Positions 45,313 to 55,069 of a stretch of 64,000 nucleotides of DNA are shown piece by piece. This stretch comes from Leeuwenhoekiella sp. (GTDB lineage: Bacteria > Bacteroidota > Bacteroidia > Flavobacteriales > Flavobacteriaceae), in the NCBI GenBank assembly GCA_002708845.1, contig PAPI01000011.1:1-64000 (forward strand). The letters run 5' to 3'. Numbering within the stretch: the stretch's first letter is position 1; the number at the start of each line of letters is the position of its first letter. The position numbers and the translations under genes were made by a program. The notes beneath the pieces are model-generated. The model was not told the origin of the DNA, did not search any database, and was given only the letters and a program-made list of their open reading frames with translations.

Positions 45313-48088
45313 CCTCTCCTTTTTTGCCCAGGGTATTAAACTTATAGCTGAAACTCAACATAAAATACTGTTGCAAAACGGTGCTCTGCACATCTTCAAT
45401 ATATGATTGGGTGGCATTACGTCTTGCATTGGTATTTTGATTAAGCAGGTCATACACCTTAAAGGTTACGAGTGCTTTATCATTAATGAAAGAATAAGCC
45501 AAAGATGAGTTCCAGAAGACTGCGTCTCCCTGAAAGCCGGCTCCTACATTAGGATTGTAGATGTAGCGTATATCATTTTCCCAGGTCAGCCATTCCGGGA
45601 AAAAAGTCGTGGTGCGTAAACGTGCGTTATGCTGTGCAAAGCGCTGACCATCAAAAAAATCCCGGTTGAACGTAGTCCTACTGAAATTGATACTGTATTC
45701 AGGCCTGAATTCAAACCATTTATTCCAGGTAAATCGCAATCCCAGGCTGGGTTCGATTCTTTTGGTTATACTGGCATATTGATCTGCATTAAAGAAATTT
45801 ACAAATCGGTTAATATTACCATAAATACGAGTTTCAACCTTTAAAGTCTTAAGACTGTCAAGCTTAAAATCTTTATTATAGCTCACACTTGCATAGGCAT
45901 CGTAAACGCCGTCTACATTTGTAAATGTGGTTTGTCTAACAAAATTATCATCTACAGTAGTACGATTTACGATCTGATCGTTAGTAAAACTTGCACCCAA
46001 ATAGGAGTAGAATCCGCTTCGTGATTCCCAATCATAATTATTAAGACCAATATTAAGCCTGTGACTATTTGTAGGATTCAGGTCTGGATTTCCCTGTAGC
46101 GTATTAATAGGATCAGAAACATCAAGATACGGTGAGAGTTGACGTACATCCGGGGCATTATTACTTAATCGGTAAGATGTCCATAAGCTGAATTTCTGAG
46201 TAAAATTATAATTCAAATTTGCTGATGCTTCAAGAGCGTCAAAAGTATTTTCAAAATCAATATCGCGTACTCGACTACCATTGTCATCGGTAAGCAGATC
46301 TTTACCGGTAAGCTTTCGACCTACATAAGCTGCACTAATACCTGCTCTTACTTTTTTATCATTGTACGATATCCCTATTTCTGGCTTATGACTACGGTTA
46401 CTACTCTCAAAATCGGTACTCTGTGGAGTAATCAATTGATTGTATGATTGCGTATTTTCATCAAAACCGTAAACCAACTGGGTATTGGTTCGGTTTTCAG
46501 TGTTATATTCATACTGAGGCTCCACAAAAAGTTTTTTGGCAATTAGAGGAATACGCCAGGTTAAATTTGTGGTTAAACCGTTATTATTATTGTCCCCGTC
46601 TGTAAACTGATTACGCAAAATACTGTTAGGATTATCGCCAAAAACATTGGTTTCAGAATTTGTGAAGTCATTGCTCTGCGTTTCTTCAAGATTTAAATTA
46701 CCATTGAGGCGAATAAACCCTCCCTTATCGCCATAGCGTTTTGTTGCCGTAAGACGATTGCCAAAATTGCGCGTGTTGCGCTCATTGCTGTTATCGTACC
46801 TGGTATTATTAACCAAATCCCCATTTCGATTACGGGTTGTAGAACTACCTGAATTGGTATTACGACCTTCAAAATATCGAAGGCTGGGAAGAACTTCAAC
46901 CATTAAGGTGGAATCTATTTTTGCCTGAAATCTCAAATTGGCACTGTGATCGTCAGTGTTAGACTCGTTGCGTGAATTACTCGTTGAAATAAAACGGTTC
47001 TCGGGTAGAATATTTTCCCGAACCCTATCGGTTTCTTCAAAGCTGTTTGCTCCTGAATAGAAATAGTCTGCTGAAGTTTCTATTTTTTCGCCAAAGTCAT
47101 TAGCGAAATTCATACCTGCGTTACGCGAATTGACAATACCCTGACCCATGCCAAAGCTTCGACCTCCAAAATTAAAAGCTCCATTACTGTTAATTGAAAT
47201 GGAATTTGCATTACCAAACATTTTCTGAATCTCCCCAAAACTAAAACCGGGTGAGTTGATGTTATTGCCACTACCCAGCAAACTCAGCCTTAGATCATTA
47301 TCAAAGTAATTACCAATACCAGCGTATTCAAAACGGTCATCGGTACCGCCACCGGCTGCTACACGACCAAAGAGCCCCTTGTTCTTATCCTCGTCAATTG
47401 TAATGTTAATCGTCTTATTCTCACTATCACCGGCTTCTCCGGTAAATTCCTCAGACTCCGTTTTGGTATCTACTACCTGAATTTTATTGATCAATTCTTT
47501 AGTCAAATTTCGGGTAGCGATTGTAGGATCATCGCTAAAAAAGGGTTTCCCATTGACTAAAATATTGCTTACCGGTTTCCCGTTAATGCGTATCTGACCG
47601 TCAGCATCTACTTCTGCGCCTGGCAATTCTTTTAGTAAATCTTCTAGAGTAGCATCGGGGTTGGTCTTAAATGAAGCGGCATTAAATTCTAAAGTATCTT
47701 TTTTTATAATTACAGGTGCTGCGCGGCCTTTAACCACCACATCGCCCAGCGATTCTACCTGAAACTCCAAGGCTATATCTCCCAAATTCTGGTCACGACT
47801 TTTGCTAAGGTCAATTTGCTTTTCATAAGACTGGTAGCCCACAAAAGTTACAAATAGGTTTGCCTCCTGCAGATTAACATTTCCCTTTAGTTGAAATTCT
47901 CCCTTACGATCTGTAATCGTGTAGGTAATAAGGGTAGAATCTTTAAGGGTTTCAAGCACCACGGTAGCAGCTTCCAGAGGTGTCTTTTGCTCCTGATCTA
48001 TTAAGCGGCCGGTAATTGTAAAGTCTTGCGAATAGGAATAAAAGGAGAGTAAGCCTAAAATCAGGCTAAGCAGAAAACGATTGTTCAT
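45287..48088 (-). CDS. outer-membrane beta-barrel protein, CarboxypepD_reg/TonB-receptor-like (paralogue A)
   Basis: The 933-residue product begins with a signal peptide (SLILGLLSFYSYSQ). A CarboxypepD_reg-like domain follows (FTITGRLIDQEQKTPLEAAT, ~22-110), then a plug-like domain (LEDLLKELPGAEVDADGQI, then LVNGKPFFSDDPTIATRNLT). The long barrel (OMP_b-brl_3 type) has C-terminal motifs (TFKVYDLLNQNTNARR and QQYFMLSFSYKFNTLGKK). Ligand unknown. It is highly similar in layout and length to paralogue B at 48454-51255. Confidence 0.9.
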   Translation of the reverse strand: MNNRFLLSLILGLLSFYSYSQDFTITGRLIDQEQKTPLEAATVVLETLKDSTLITYTITDRKGEFQLKGNVNLQEANLFVTFVGYQSYEKQIDLSKSRDQNLGDIALEFQVESLGDVVVKGRAAPVIIKKDTLEFNAASFKTNPDATLEDLLKELPGAEVDADGQIRINGKPVSNILVNGKPFFSDDPTIATRNLTKELINKIQVVDTKTESEEFTGEAGDSENKTINITIDEDKNKGLFGRVAAGGGTDDRFEYAGIGNYFDNDLRLSLLGSGNNINSPGFSFGEIQKMFGNANSISINSNGAFNFGGRSFGMGQGIVNSRNAGMNFANDFGEKIETSADYFYSGANSFEETDRVRENILPENRFISTSNSRNESNTDDHSANLRFQAKIDSTLMVEVLPSLRYFEGRNTNSGSSTTRNRNGDLVNNTRYDNSNERNTRNFGNRLTATKRYGDKGGFIRLNGNLNLEETQSNDFTNSETNVFGDNPNSILRNQFTDGDNNNNGLTTNLTWRIPLIAKKLFVEPQYEYNTENRTNTQLVYGFDENTQSYNQLITPQSTDFESSNRSHKPEIGISYNDKKVRAGISAAYVGRKLTGKDLLTDDNGSRVRDIDFENTFDALEASANLNYNFTQKFSLWTSYRLSNNAPDVRQLSPYLDVSDPINTLQGNPDLNPTNSHRLNIGLNNYDWESRSGFYSYLGASFTNDQIVNRTTVDDNFVRQTTFTNVDGVYDAYASVSYNKDFKLDSLKTLKVETRIYGNINRFVNFFNADQYASITKRIEPSLGLRFTWNKWFEFRPEYSINFSRTTFNRDFFDGQRFAQHNARLRTTTFFPEWLTWENDIRYIYNPNVGAGFQGDAVFWNSSLAYSFINDKALVTFKVYDLLNQNTNARRNATQSYIEDVQSTVLQQYFMLSFSYKFNTLGKKGEVRENSWWD

Positions 48089-48218
48089 TTGGTTTTTTGA
48101 TTGATTGATACGCGAATAACACTATTATTTTTAAAACTATAAAATTAGTTTTTGCATTTAAGAAAACATTAACAACCCTTAAGGTGAATTACATTAGTTA
48201 TACACTCCTACCTCTACA

Positions 48219-48427
48219 CTAATTATTTCCTCCAAAATCGCTCAGCTTACACGTAAAGCGCAGCATCACATATTGGCTGAGAATGAAACTATCTATATGC
48301 TACACAAAAATCATCAGCAGTAATCCTTCGGGTATCAACAACCTGATCCAGAAAATCATAAACTTTAATTTTATGCGTAGCTTTTTCATCTAAAAACTGA
48401 TAATGCAGACTGATATTCCAAAGCAAT
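48219..48427 (-). pseudogene. C-terminal relic of a third outer-membrane beta-barrel paralogue
   Basis: Read on the minus strand, the stretch starts LWNISLHYQFLDEKATH then KIKVYDFLDQVVDTRRIT. After a shift of frame near 48302 it continues DSFILSQYVMLRFTCKLSDF and GGNN before a TAG at 48219-48221. These blocks align with the final part of the paralogues on both sides (VYDLLNQNTNARR, QQYFMLSFSYKFNTLG). The rest of the gene is gone, the frame is broken and no start remains. It lies between the two intact copies. Confidence 0.75.
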
Positions 48428-48453
48428 AAACATAAGCGTTTGATACGCAATGA

Positions 48454-51255
48454 TTAATACCTACGACCGCGATATCGCCCACCACCACGATCATATCCAG
48501 GAGGTTTTTTACCCAGGGTGTTGAATTTATAACTAAAACCCAGCATAAAATACCGTTGTAAAATTAAGGACTGAACATCTACATATCCCTGCCCTTGAAC
48601 GATTCGTCTGGCATTGTTATTTTGTTTAAGCACATCATATCCCCGAAGGCTAATCAGCCCATTATCTTTAAGTACACTGTATTGTATAGAACTGTTCCAG
48701 AAAAGTGATCCTTTCTGAAATCCATCCTGAATGTTTGAGTTGTAGTTATAATTCAATACATTCTCAAGTTCCAGATCCCCAAAGGTAAAACGCAGGTCTG
48801 CTGATGCCTCATGACGTAAAATATAAACATCATTCTGATTTTCATTTTCAAATTTATTGTATTCAAAATTTGGGTTATAACCTATACGAGCAGATACCAT
48901 TTCTGAATACGTATAATTAAAATCAACTCTGGGCCCATAAGATTCATTTGAGGCTGCAAATTGTGTCCCGTTTACAAGGTTTTGTCTTTGCCTTAGGTTA
49001 AAATTCATACCCACATTTAAACGTATACTATTAAGGCTATCAAGTTTAAAATTTTTACCATATCCTGATCCTGATGAAAAGGTATAATTACCGTCAACAT
49101 TAGCAAATGTTGACCTTCGAAATCCGTTTTCATTTATCGTATTAGCGATGATCTCACCATTACTGGCACTATAATTAGAATACACATAAAAATTAGCTTC
49201 CTTATTTACATCGTAAGTATTGAAATTTAGATTAAAACGGTTTTGTATTGTAGGATCCAAATCGGGATTACCCGTTCTAATAAATGTTGGATTACTAATA
49301 TCTACGTAAGGCGAAAGTTGGTTAATGTTGGGAATGTCGTTTGCAAGATCATAACCAAAACGCAAACGGGTATTCTTTGTAAATTGATACCTAAGATCCA
49401 CCTCAATCTCAAGTGCTTCAAAATAATTATCAAAAGCAACATTTGTGATTGTTTCACTACTGGCGAGCTCCCTGAAAATAAGAGCTCCTTCTACTTCAAT
49501 GTTGAGTTTTTTGTCTCTATACTCAAGCCCCAGTTCTGGTCTATGTGCAAAGTTTTCATTTGAAAAATCGGCGCTTTGGTCCGTATCTAAAGCACCGCCA
49601 CGGTTCTGATCAAAAACAAAATTTTCATCCTCCCTTATGTCCTGATTGTAACTATATTCTGCAGAGAAGAAAAATAAATCTTTTACGATTGGAGCTTTCC
49701 AACGAAGACGTGTATAAAAATTATTATTTTGCTGATTTCCGTCAATAATTTGATCCCGAATTAAGCTGTTTTCTTCATCAATGACCTGCCCCTGAGTACC
49801 GGGAACATAAGCAATAACTTCATTTTGATTAGTGGAATTGCTTTCATTTTTTGAATATGAATTGTTCAAATCTAGCCTAATGTAGCCTCCACCACTTCCA
49901 TACCTTCGCGTTACGCTTAACCTATTATTAAAATCGCGGCTTAAATTATTTCTGCTGCTGAAGCCTTCACTTTCGTTAAGAACTTCCCGATTTTCATCAA
50001 AAGTGTCTTCCTCCGAATTACTGGTGTTAAAACTCTCATTGTAAGAAAAACTTGGACGTATCTCTATATAATAGGCTGAATCAATAACTGTTTCGTATTC
50101 TGGATTAAACCTATGCCGATCGTTTGTACCATAGGAGTTACTCATACTCTCGCTGAATTGAGTCCTGTATACAAGTTCATCTGTGTCTGGATCTCGCTCA
50201 GGAATATCACTTTTAGCACTAGACCGTCTATCTTGAGTAGTGTTTGATGCCTGATAGATGTAATTTGCAGTGGCTTGGTTAGTGCTTTTACCCCAGTCGT
50301 CTGCATAATTGGCACCTCCAACTCTAGAGTTAGTGATCCCTCCATTATTACCTCCGCCAGTTATAGACCAGGCAGCTCCTCGACCAAATGTAGAGCTTAC
50401 TTCTCCAAAATTAAAGCCGGCACGGTTGATGTTATTTCCACCACCTAAGACACTAAGGCGCAAATCATTGTCAAAATAATTAGCAATGCCTGCATACTCA
50501 AAGCGTTCGTCTGTACCAGCTCCGGCAGCAACACGTCCAAAAGTCCCCCGGTTCTTATCTTTTGCGATTTTAATGTTAATCGTTTTATTCTCACCATCAC
50601 TTTTCTCACCGGTAAAAGCCTGTGTTCGTGTACGGCTGTCTACCACCTGAATTTTTTCAACAATTTCTTTGGTTAAATTTCGGGTGGCAATGGTAGGGTC
50701 ATTTCCAAAAAAGGGTTTCCCGTTAACCAGCACTTTATCTACAGCTATTCCATTTACAGTAACGGCGCCATTCTCATCTATTTCAAATCCCGGTAATTTC
50801 TTCAGTAAATCCTCTACATTCGCATCCTTTTTCGTGTCAAAGGATGCTACGTTAAATTCGGTAGTGTCTTGCTTAAAACGTATGGGTGGGGTTCTGCCGA
50901 CTACTAAAACCTCCTCTAAGTCCTCTGTTGCAGAACTCAAAGCGATTTCTTTTAGATCGTATTCCCGTTGCGAACTTAAATCTATAACCCGATTATAGGA
51001 TTTAAAACCGACAAATGAAACTATTAAATTGATCTTTTTTAAAGCTGTCTTTCCTTCAAGTTCAAACCTTCCTTTTGCATCTGTTATGGAATATACGACC
51101 AGTGAACTGTCTTTAACGGCCTCAGCAAAAACGGTCGCAGCTTCCAGGGGCTCTCGAGTAGTCGTATCGACTATACGACCGGTAATTTTGAATTCCTGGG
51201 CAAAAAGAGTCGTAGTACCTAAAAGTGTTAGGAAAAACAGTAGAGCATACTTCAT
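48454..51255 (-). CDS. outer-membrane beta-barrel protein, CarboxypepD_reg/TonB-receptor-like (paralogue B)
   Basis: From ATG 51255 the product has 933 residues (signal peptide MKYALLFFLTLLGTTTLFAQ). The earlier in-frame extension to 51423 crosses the terminator and overlaps the end of der, so it is rejected. It has a CarboxypepD_reg domain (KITGRIVDTTTREPLEAAT), a plug-like domain (VEDLLKKLPGFEIDENGAV; LVNGKPFFGNDPTIATRNLT) and an OMP_b-brl_3 barrel ending in GYDRGGGRYRGRRY, an unusual basic tail. It is the sister of paralogue A. Substrate unknown. Confidence 0.9.
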   Translation of the reverse strand: MKYALLFFLTLLGTTTLFAQEFKITGRIVDTTTREPLEAATVFAEAVKDSSLVVYSITDAKGRFELEGKTALKKINLIVSFVGFKSYNRVIDLSSQREYDLKEIALSSATEDLEEVLVVGRTPPIRFKQDTTEFNVASFDTKKDANVEDLLKKLPGFEIDENGAVTVNGIAVDKVLVNGKPFFGNDPTIATRNLTKEIVEKIQVVDSRTRTQAFTGEKSDGENKTINIKIAKDKNRGTFGRVAAGAGTDERFEYAGIANYFDNDLRLSVLGGGNNINRAGFNFGEVSSTFGRGAAWSITGGGNNGGITNSRVGGANYADDWGKSTNQATANYIYQASNTTQDRRSSAKSDIPERDPDTDELVYRTQFSESMSNSYGTNDRHRFNPEYETVIDSAYYIEIRPSFSYNESFNTSNSEEDTFDENREVLNESEGFSSRNNLSRDFNNRLSVTRRYGSGGGYIRLDLNNSYSKNESNSTNQNEVIAYVPGTQGQVIDEENSLIRDQIIDGNQQNNNFYTRLRWKAPIVKDLFFFSAEYSYNQDIREDENFVFDQNRGGALDTDQSADFSNENFAHRPELGLEYRDKKLNIEVEGALIFRELASSETITNVAFDNYFEALEIEVDLRYQFTKNTRLRFGYDLANDIPNINQLSPYVDISNPTFIRTGNPDLDPTIQNRFNLNFNTYDVNKEANFYVYSNYSASNGEIIANTINENGFRRSTFANVDGNYTFSSGSGYGKNFKLDSLNSIRLNVGMNFNLRQRQNLVNGTQFAASNESYGPRVDFNYTYSEMVSARIGYNPNFEYNKFENENQNDVYILRHEASADLRFTFGDLELENVLNYNYNSNIQDGFQKGSLFWNSSIQYSVLKDNGLISLRGYDVLKQNNNARRIVQGQGYVDVQSLILQRYFMLGFSYKFNTLGKKPPGYDRGGGRYRGRRY

Positions 51256-51321
51256 AAAATCAATATATGTATTGGATACATTTATTGGTAAGACACTGAT
51301 TTCTGCTGATGGTTTAAAACC

Positions 51322-51354
51322 AAAAGCCCACTTTTTTGAAAAAAGTGGGCTTTT
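51322..51354 (-). terminator. terminator of der
   Basis: AAAAGCCCACTTTT (51322-51335) and AAAAGTGGGCTTTT (51341-51354) pair perfectly over 14 bases around a short TTGAA loop. It lies 23 bases beyond the der stop and ahead of the paralogue B start codon. Confidence 0.88.
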
Positions 51355-51376
51355 AAAGAGTTTTATGCTAGAAAAC

Positions 51377-52678
51377 TTATTTTTTCCGGAAGTATACCGA
51401 GATAGGTACACCCTGAAAATCAAATTGTTCGCGTAATTTATTCTCTATAAAACGCTTATAGGGATCTTTCACATACTGCGGGAGGTTGCAGAAAAAAGCA
51501 AACTGCGGGTGTGGTGTAGGCAACTGCATACAGTATTTAATCTTGATGTATTTACCCTTATTTGCCGGCGGCGGATACGCTTCAATAACGGGTAACATAA
51601 GCTCATTAAGTTCGCTGGTTTTAACGCGTCTGCTTCGGTTTTCAAAAACCTGAACGGCAGTCTCAATAGCTTTATACACTCGCTGTTTGGTCAAGGCCGA
51701 AATAAATACAATAGGCACATCGGTAAATGGTTCCATTTCCTGGCGAATTTGCTTCTCATACTCGCGCATGGTTTTGTTTTCCTTTTCAACCAAATCCCAT
51801 TTGTTCACCAAAATAACAATCCCCTTTCTGTTTCGCTCGGCAAGCCAAAAAATATTCTGCACCTGCCCGTCAAAACCACGCGTGGCATCTAAAACAACCA
51901 GACATACATCACAATGCTCAATCGCACGTACCGAACGCATAACCGAGTAAAACTCCAAATCCTCTTTGACCTTGGACTTACGGCGTATCCCGGCAGTGTC
52001 AACCAGATTGAATTCAAAACCAAAACGATTGTATTTAGTATCTATGGCATCGCGCGTAGTACCTGCAACGTCTGTCACGATATATCGATCCTGACCGATT
52101 AACGCATTGATAAACGAAGATTTACCGGCATTTGGACGGCCTACCACTGCAAAACGGGGCAATATATTTTCTTCAACTTCCGGTTTATCCGGTAATACTT
52201 CTACAAGGGCATCCAGCAAATCTCCGGTACCGCTACCACTTATACCTGCAATGGTATAATAATCGCCAAGACCCAGGCTGTAAAACTCCACGGCGTTTTC
52301 TTCACGCATGGCATTATCTACTTTATTAACTACGAGAAACACGGGTTTATTCTGACGTCGCAGCAAATTGGCCACGTCTTCATCCATCCCGGTCACGCCG
52401 GCCTCCACATCTACCATAAAGATGATGGCATCTGCCTCATCTATCGCCAGTTCTACCTGTTTGTCAATTTGCTCTTCAAAAACGTCATCACTCCCTTTTA
52501 CATACCCACCGGTATCTATAATCGAGAATTCTTTTCCGTTCCAATCCGTTTTGCCATAATGGCGGTCGCGGGTTACCCCACTCACCGAATCAACAATCGC
52601 CTCACGGCGCTGAATCAATCGGTTAAAAAGGGTCGATTTACCCACATTAGGTCTCCCTACAATTGCTACAATACTCAT
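51377..52678 (-). CDS. der: ribosome biogenesis GTPase Der (EngA)
   Basis: A 433-residue protein with two tandem GTPase domains. The first P-loop is [14 protein letters not shown] (residues ~8-20), with DTGG and NKVD. The second is [14 protein letters not shown] with DTAG and NKWD. The KH-like C-terminal domain ends [15 protein letters not shown]. It acts in 50S subunit assembly. A likely -7 box for it lies at 52708-52715. The gene is separated from the next by a strong terminator. Confidence 0.97.
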   Translation of the reverse strand: MSIVAIVGRPNVGKSTLFNRLIQRREAIVDSVSGVTRDRHYGKTDWNGKEFSIIDTGGYVKGSDDVFEEQIDKQVELAIDEADAIIFMVDVEAGVTGMDEDVANLLRRQNKPVFLVVNKVDNAMREENAVEFYSLGLGDYYTIAGISGSGTGDLLDALVEVLPDKPEVEENILPRFAVVGRPNAGKSSFINALIGQDRYIVTDVAGTTRDAIDTKYNRFGFEFNLVDTAGIRRKSKVKEDLEFYSVMRSVRAIEHCDVCLVVLDATRGFDGQVQNIFWLAERNRKGIVILVNKWDLVEKENKTMREYEKQIRQEMEPFTDVPIVFISALTKQRVYKAIETAVQVFENRSRRVKTSELNELMLPVIEAYPPPANKGKYIKIKYCMQLPTPHPQFAFFCNLPQYVKDPYKRFIENKLREQFDFQGVPISVYFRKK

Positions 52679-52707
52679 ATGTTATACTTTGTGCTTTTTA
52701 AGCGCTG

Positions 52708-52740
52708 CAAAATTACGATAAATACCTGCACGGTTAGCAA
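52708..52740 (-). promoter_or_regulatory. possible promoter of der
   Basis: On the minus strand TAATTTTG (52708-52715) fits TAnnTTTG. A TTGC at 52737-52740 is about 22 bases upstream, longer than usual. The distance from the -7 box to the der ATG (52678) is about 30 bases. Confidence 0.4.
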
Positions 52741-52918
52741 TTGCTTTGGCATAAGCTCAATCCTACTACTTAACCCCTTATTTAAGGCCTTAAGAAGCAC
52801 ATACTATTAAAACTTCCCTAAATTCTGTTAACACGGCTGTTAATTACCGACAATACAAAACCACAGGTGAGTTACCTTACGTATCTATTTTCAAACAACA
52901 CAAGTTATGTATCATATT

Positions 52919-53710
52919 ATGAAACGTATTATAGTAGGCCTCTTTGCAGCTTTTCTTCTTTACAGCTGTAATCTCATTTCTGCCGCCGGGCTCAGCAGTG
53001 CAGGCCAACCCACAAAAGAAGTTAATGGAGACCTTACCTCAACTACTGCAAACTCTGCCGAAAACGTAGACCACAGTGCCTGGGACGCCTTGCTTAAAAA
53101 GCACGTAAATGCCGCCGGAATGGTAGATTACGAAGGTTTTCAAAAAGATCGTGCTAAGCTGGATTCCTACCTAAAAAAATTATCATCCTACAATCCTACC
53201 GACGACTGGTCTGTTCAGGAACTCCTGGCTTATTACATCAATTTATACAATGCCTATACGGTTGAATTAATTCTTAATAATTACCCTGTAAAAAGTATCA
53301 AAGATATTGATGGTGCCTGGACTAAGGCCATTGTTCCGGTAGGAAATCGTGAACTCTCATTAGGTGGAATCGAAAACGGCGTACTGCGTAAAATGAACGA
53401 ACCCCGAATTCACTTTGCCATTAATTGTGCTTCAATGTCCTGCCCCAAATTGCTGAATGAAGCTTATACCGCTGCAAAAATTAATGAGCAGTTAGATCGC
53501 GCAACACGGGAATTTGTCAATTCAGACAAGAACAATATCAGCGCTTCAAACCCAAAGGTATCCTCAATTTTTGACTGGTATAAGAGCGATTTTATAACAG
53601 ACAAGACGCCAACGGTCATTGATTATATCAATCAGTATAGCAAAACAAAAATTAATAAAGGGGCGACACTGACTTATAAAAATTACGATTGGAATCTTAA
53701 CAAACAATAG
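52919..53710 (+). CDS. DUF547 domain lipoprotein
   Basis: From ATG 52919 (the upstream ATG adds MYHI) the 263-residue protein has a lipoprotein signal (AAFLLYSCNLIS, Cys near 17). The DUF547 domain covers ~70-240: SVQELLAYYINLYNAYTVEL and RIHFAINCASMSCPKLLNEA are its strongest segments. The conserved Asn, Cys and Pro of NCASMSCPK suggest an enzyme, but the reaction is unknown. In other Bacteroidota DUF547 genes accompany arsenosugar genes. A terminator separates it from the glycosyltransferase downstream. Confidence 0.92.
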   Translation: MKRIIVGLFAAFLLYSCNLISAAGLSSAGQPTKEVNGDLTSTTANSAENVDHSAWDALLKKHVNAAGMVDYEGFQKDRAKLDSYLKKLSSYNPTDDWSVQELLAYYINLYNAYTVELILNNYPVKSIKDIDGAWTKAIVPVGNRELSLGGIENGVLRKMNEPRIHFAINCASMSCPKLLNEAYTAAKINEQLDRATREFVNSDKNNISASNPKVSSIFDWYKSDFITDKTPTVIDYINQYSKTKINKGATLTYKNYDWNLNKQ

Positions 53711-53729
53711 AATTCCACTCTACTATAGA

Positions 53730-53754
53730 AATATCCCGCTCTCTGCGGGATATT
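53730..53754. terminator. terminator after the DUF547 gene
   Basis: AATATCCCGC (53730-53739), loop TCTCT and GCGGGATATT (53745-53754) form a perfect 10-pair stem followed by TAATTTTATC. Confidence 0.83.
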
Positions 53755-53821
53755 TAATTTTATCTCCTGACGAATTAGTTTAGTTTTGAATACCCATTCT
53801 GCCCACGCTGAATTACCTTTT

Positions 53822-54526
53822 ATGCTGAGTATCATTATTCCTGTTTACAATGAGTCTGCAAACTTGCCTGTACTGCTGAAGCATTTGATGAGCAATGCAA
53901 AAGCACCAGACCTCCTTGAAATTCTTGTGGTCGATGGCGGAAGCACAGATGATACGCTTGTTTTAGGTGAAAAATTTAAAGCAACGCAGAGCATAAATCT
54001 TCGACTCTTACAATCAGATAAAGGCAGGGCCAAACAGATGAATACCGGAGCGCAGTCAGCCACCGGAAGCATTCTTTATTTTTTACATGCAGATTCTTTT
54101 CCTCCAAAACACTTTGACCAATATATACGCGAACAGATTAAAAATGGTAATCCCGCCGGCTGTTTTAGAATGCAGTTTAACAGCAACCACTGGTGGTTAC
54201 GTCTGGCAAGCTACCTGACTAAATTTAGCTGGAGAGCCAGTCGCGGCGGAGATCAAAGTCAGTTTATTACCCGAGAGCTTTTTGATGAGATTGGCGGGGA
54301 TGATGAAAACTATATCATTTATGAAGACAATATACTCATCAACGAATTGTACGCCCGCAATTCTTTTGTGGTTATACAAAAGCCCATAAAATCCTCAGCG
54401 CGTATGTATGATAAGTTTGGTGTATGGTATGTACAATATCATTTCTGGAGTATTTATGTAAAAAAATGGATGGGTGCTTCGGCCGAAGAGTTGCACGCCT
54501 ATTACTGCAAAAAACTCAAAAAGTAA
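53822..54526 (+). CDS. TIGR04283-type glycosyltransferase (arsenosugar-cluster family)
   Basis: From ATG 53822 the product begins MLSIIIPVYNESANLPVLL, the GT2 fold. The upstream TTG start adds twelve residues and overlaps a TAnnTTTG-like box (TAGTTTTG, 53781-53788). Other motifs are VVDGGSTDDT, KGRAKQMNTGAQ, LYFLHADSFPP and GDQSQFITRELFDEIGG, all typical of TIGR04283 enzymes. Members are found with arsenosugar biosynthesis genes; the other genes of that pathway (ArsM, ArsS) are not in this window. Confidence 0.9.
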   Translation: MLSIIIPVYNESANLPVLLKHLMSNAKAPDLLEILVVDGGSTDDTLVLGEKFKATQSINLRLLQSDKGRAKQMNTGAQSATGSILYFLHADSFPPKHFDQYIREQIKNGNPAGCFRMQFNSNHWWLRLASYLTKFSWRASRGGDQSQFITRELFDEIGGDDENYIIYEDNILINELYARNSFVVIQKPIKSSARMYDKFGVWYVQYHFWSIYVKKWMGASAEELHAYYCKKLKK

Positions 54527-54634
54527 ACGCGCATTCACACCAGCATTTTTGCCGTCGGTAAACTTTCGTAATTTCTTAACAACATCTGAGGACGCTTCTC
54601 TTTACTTTCAGGTTGAATCTAAAAATCACAACCA

Positions 54635-55069
54635 ATGAATATTTTTGAAGCTATACGTAAAGATCACGATAAACAACGCGAACTCTGCCGAATGGTTACC
54701 TCTACCAGCGGCGAGTCGAAAGGGCGTAAGCAAATGTGGGAAGATCTTAAAAAGGAATTGCAGATTCACGCAGATGCTGAAGAGCGCACCTTCTATTCCC
54801 CGCTTATTCACAACGATATGATGCAGGAGCATGCCCGTCACGGTATCGCCGAGCATCACGAGATGGACGAACTCATCGAGAAGATTGACGATACCGATAT
54901 GGATTCACCAGCATGGTTAGTTTACGCTAAACAGCTTTGTGAAAAAGTAGAACACCATCTCAAAGATGAGGAGCATAGCTTTTTTCAATTAGCTGGAAAA
55001 GTATTTACTGAAAAGCAAAAAGTTGATATTGCTGAAGAATATCAAAAAGAGATGAAAGCCAATCGCTAG
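54635..55069 (+). CDS. hemerythrin HHE-domain protein
   Basis: A 144-residue protein with the HHE cation-binding helices. Likely ligands are H10 (IRKDHDKQR), H47 and E51 of IHADAEERTFY, H77/H78 and E81 of EHHEMDELIEK, and H112/H113 and E117 of VEHHLKDEEHSFF. The pattern predicts a di-iron or metal site used for oxygen or NO sensing or storage. Its TAG shares bases with the stop of the convergent VOC gene. Confidence 0.93.
   Translation: MNIFEAIRKDHDKQRELCRMVTSTSGESKGRKQMWEDLKKELQIHADAEERTFYSPLIHNDMMQEHARHGIAEHHEMDELIEKIDDTDMDSPAWLVYAKQLCEKVEHHLKDEEHSFFQLAGKVFTEKQKVDIAEEYQKEMKANR

Noticed and set aside
51256-51423. N-terminal extension of the paralogue B gene
   Set aside because: It has no signal-peptide features, overlaps the end of der and crosses the der terminator. 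The ATG at 51255 begins a good signal peptide.
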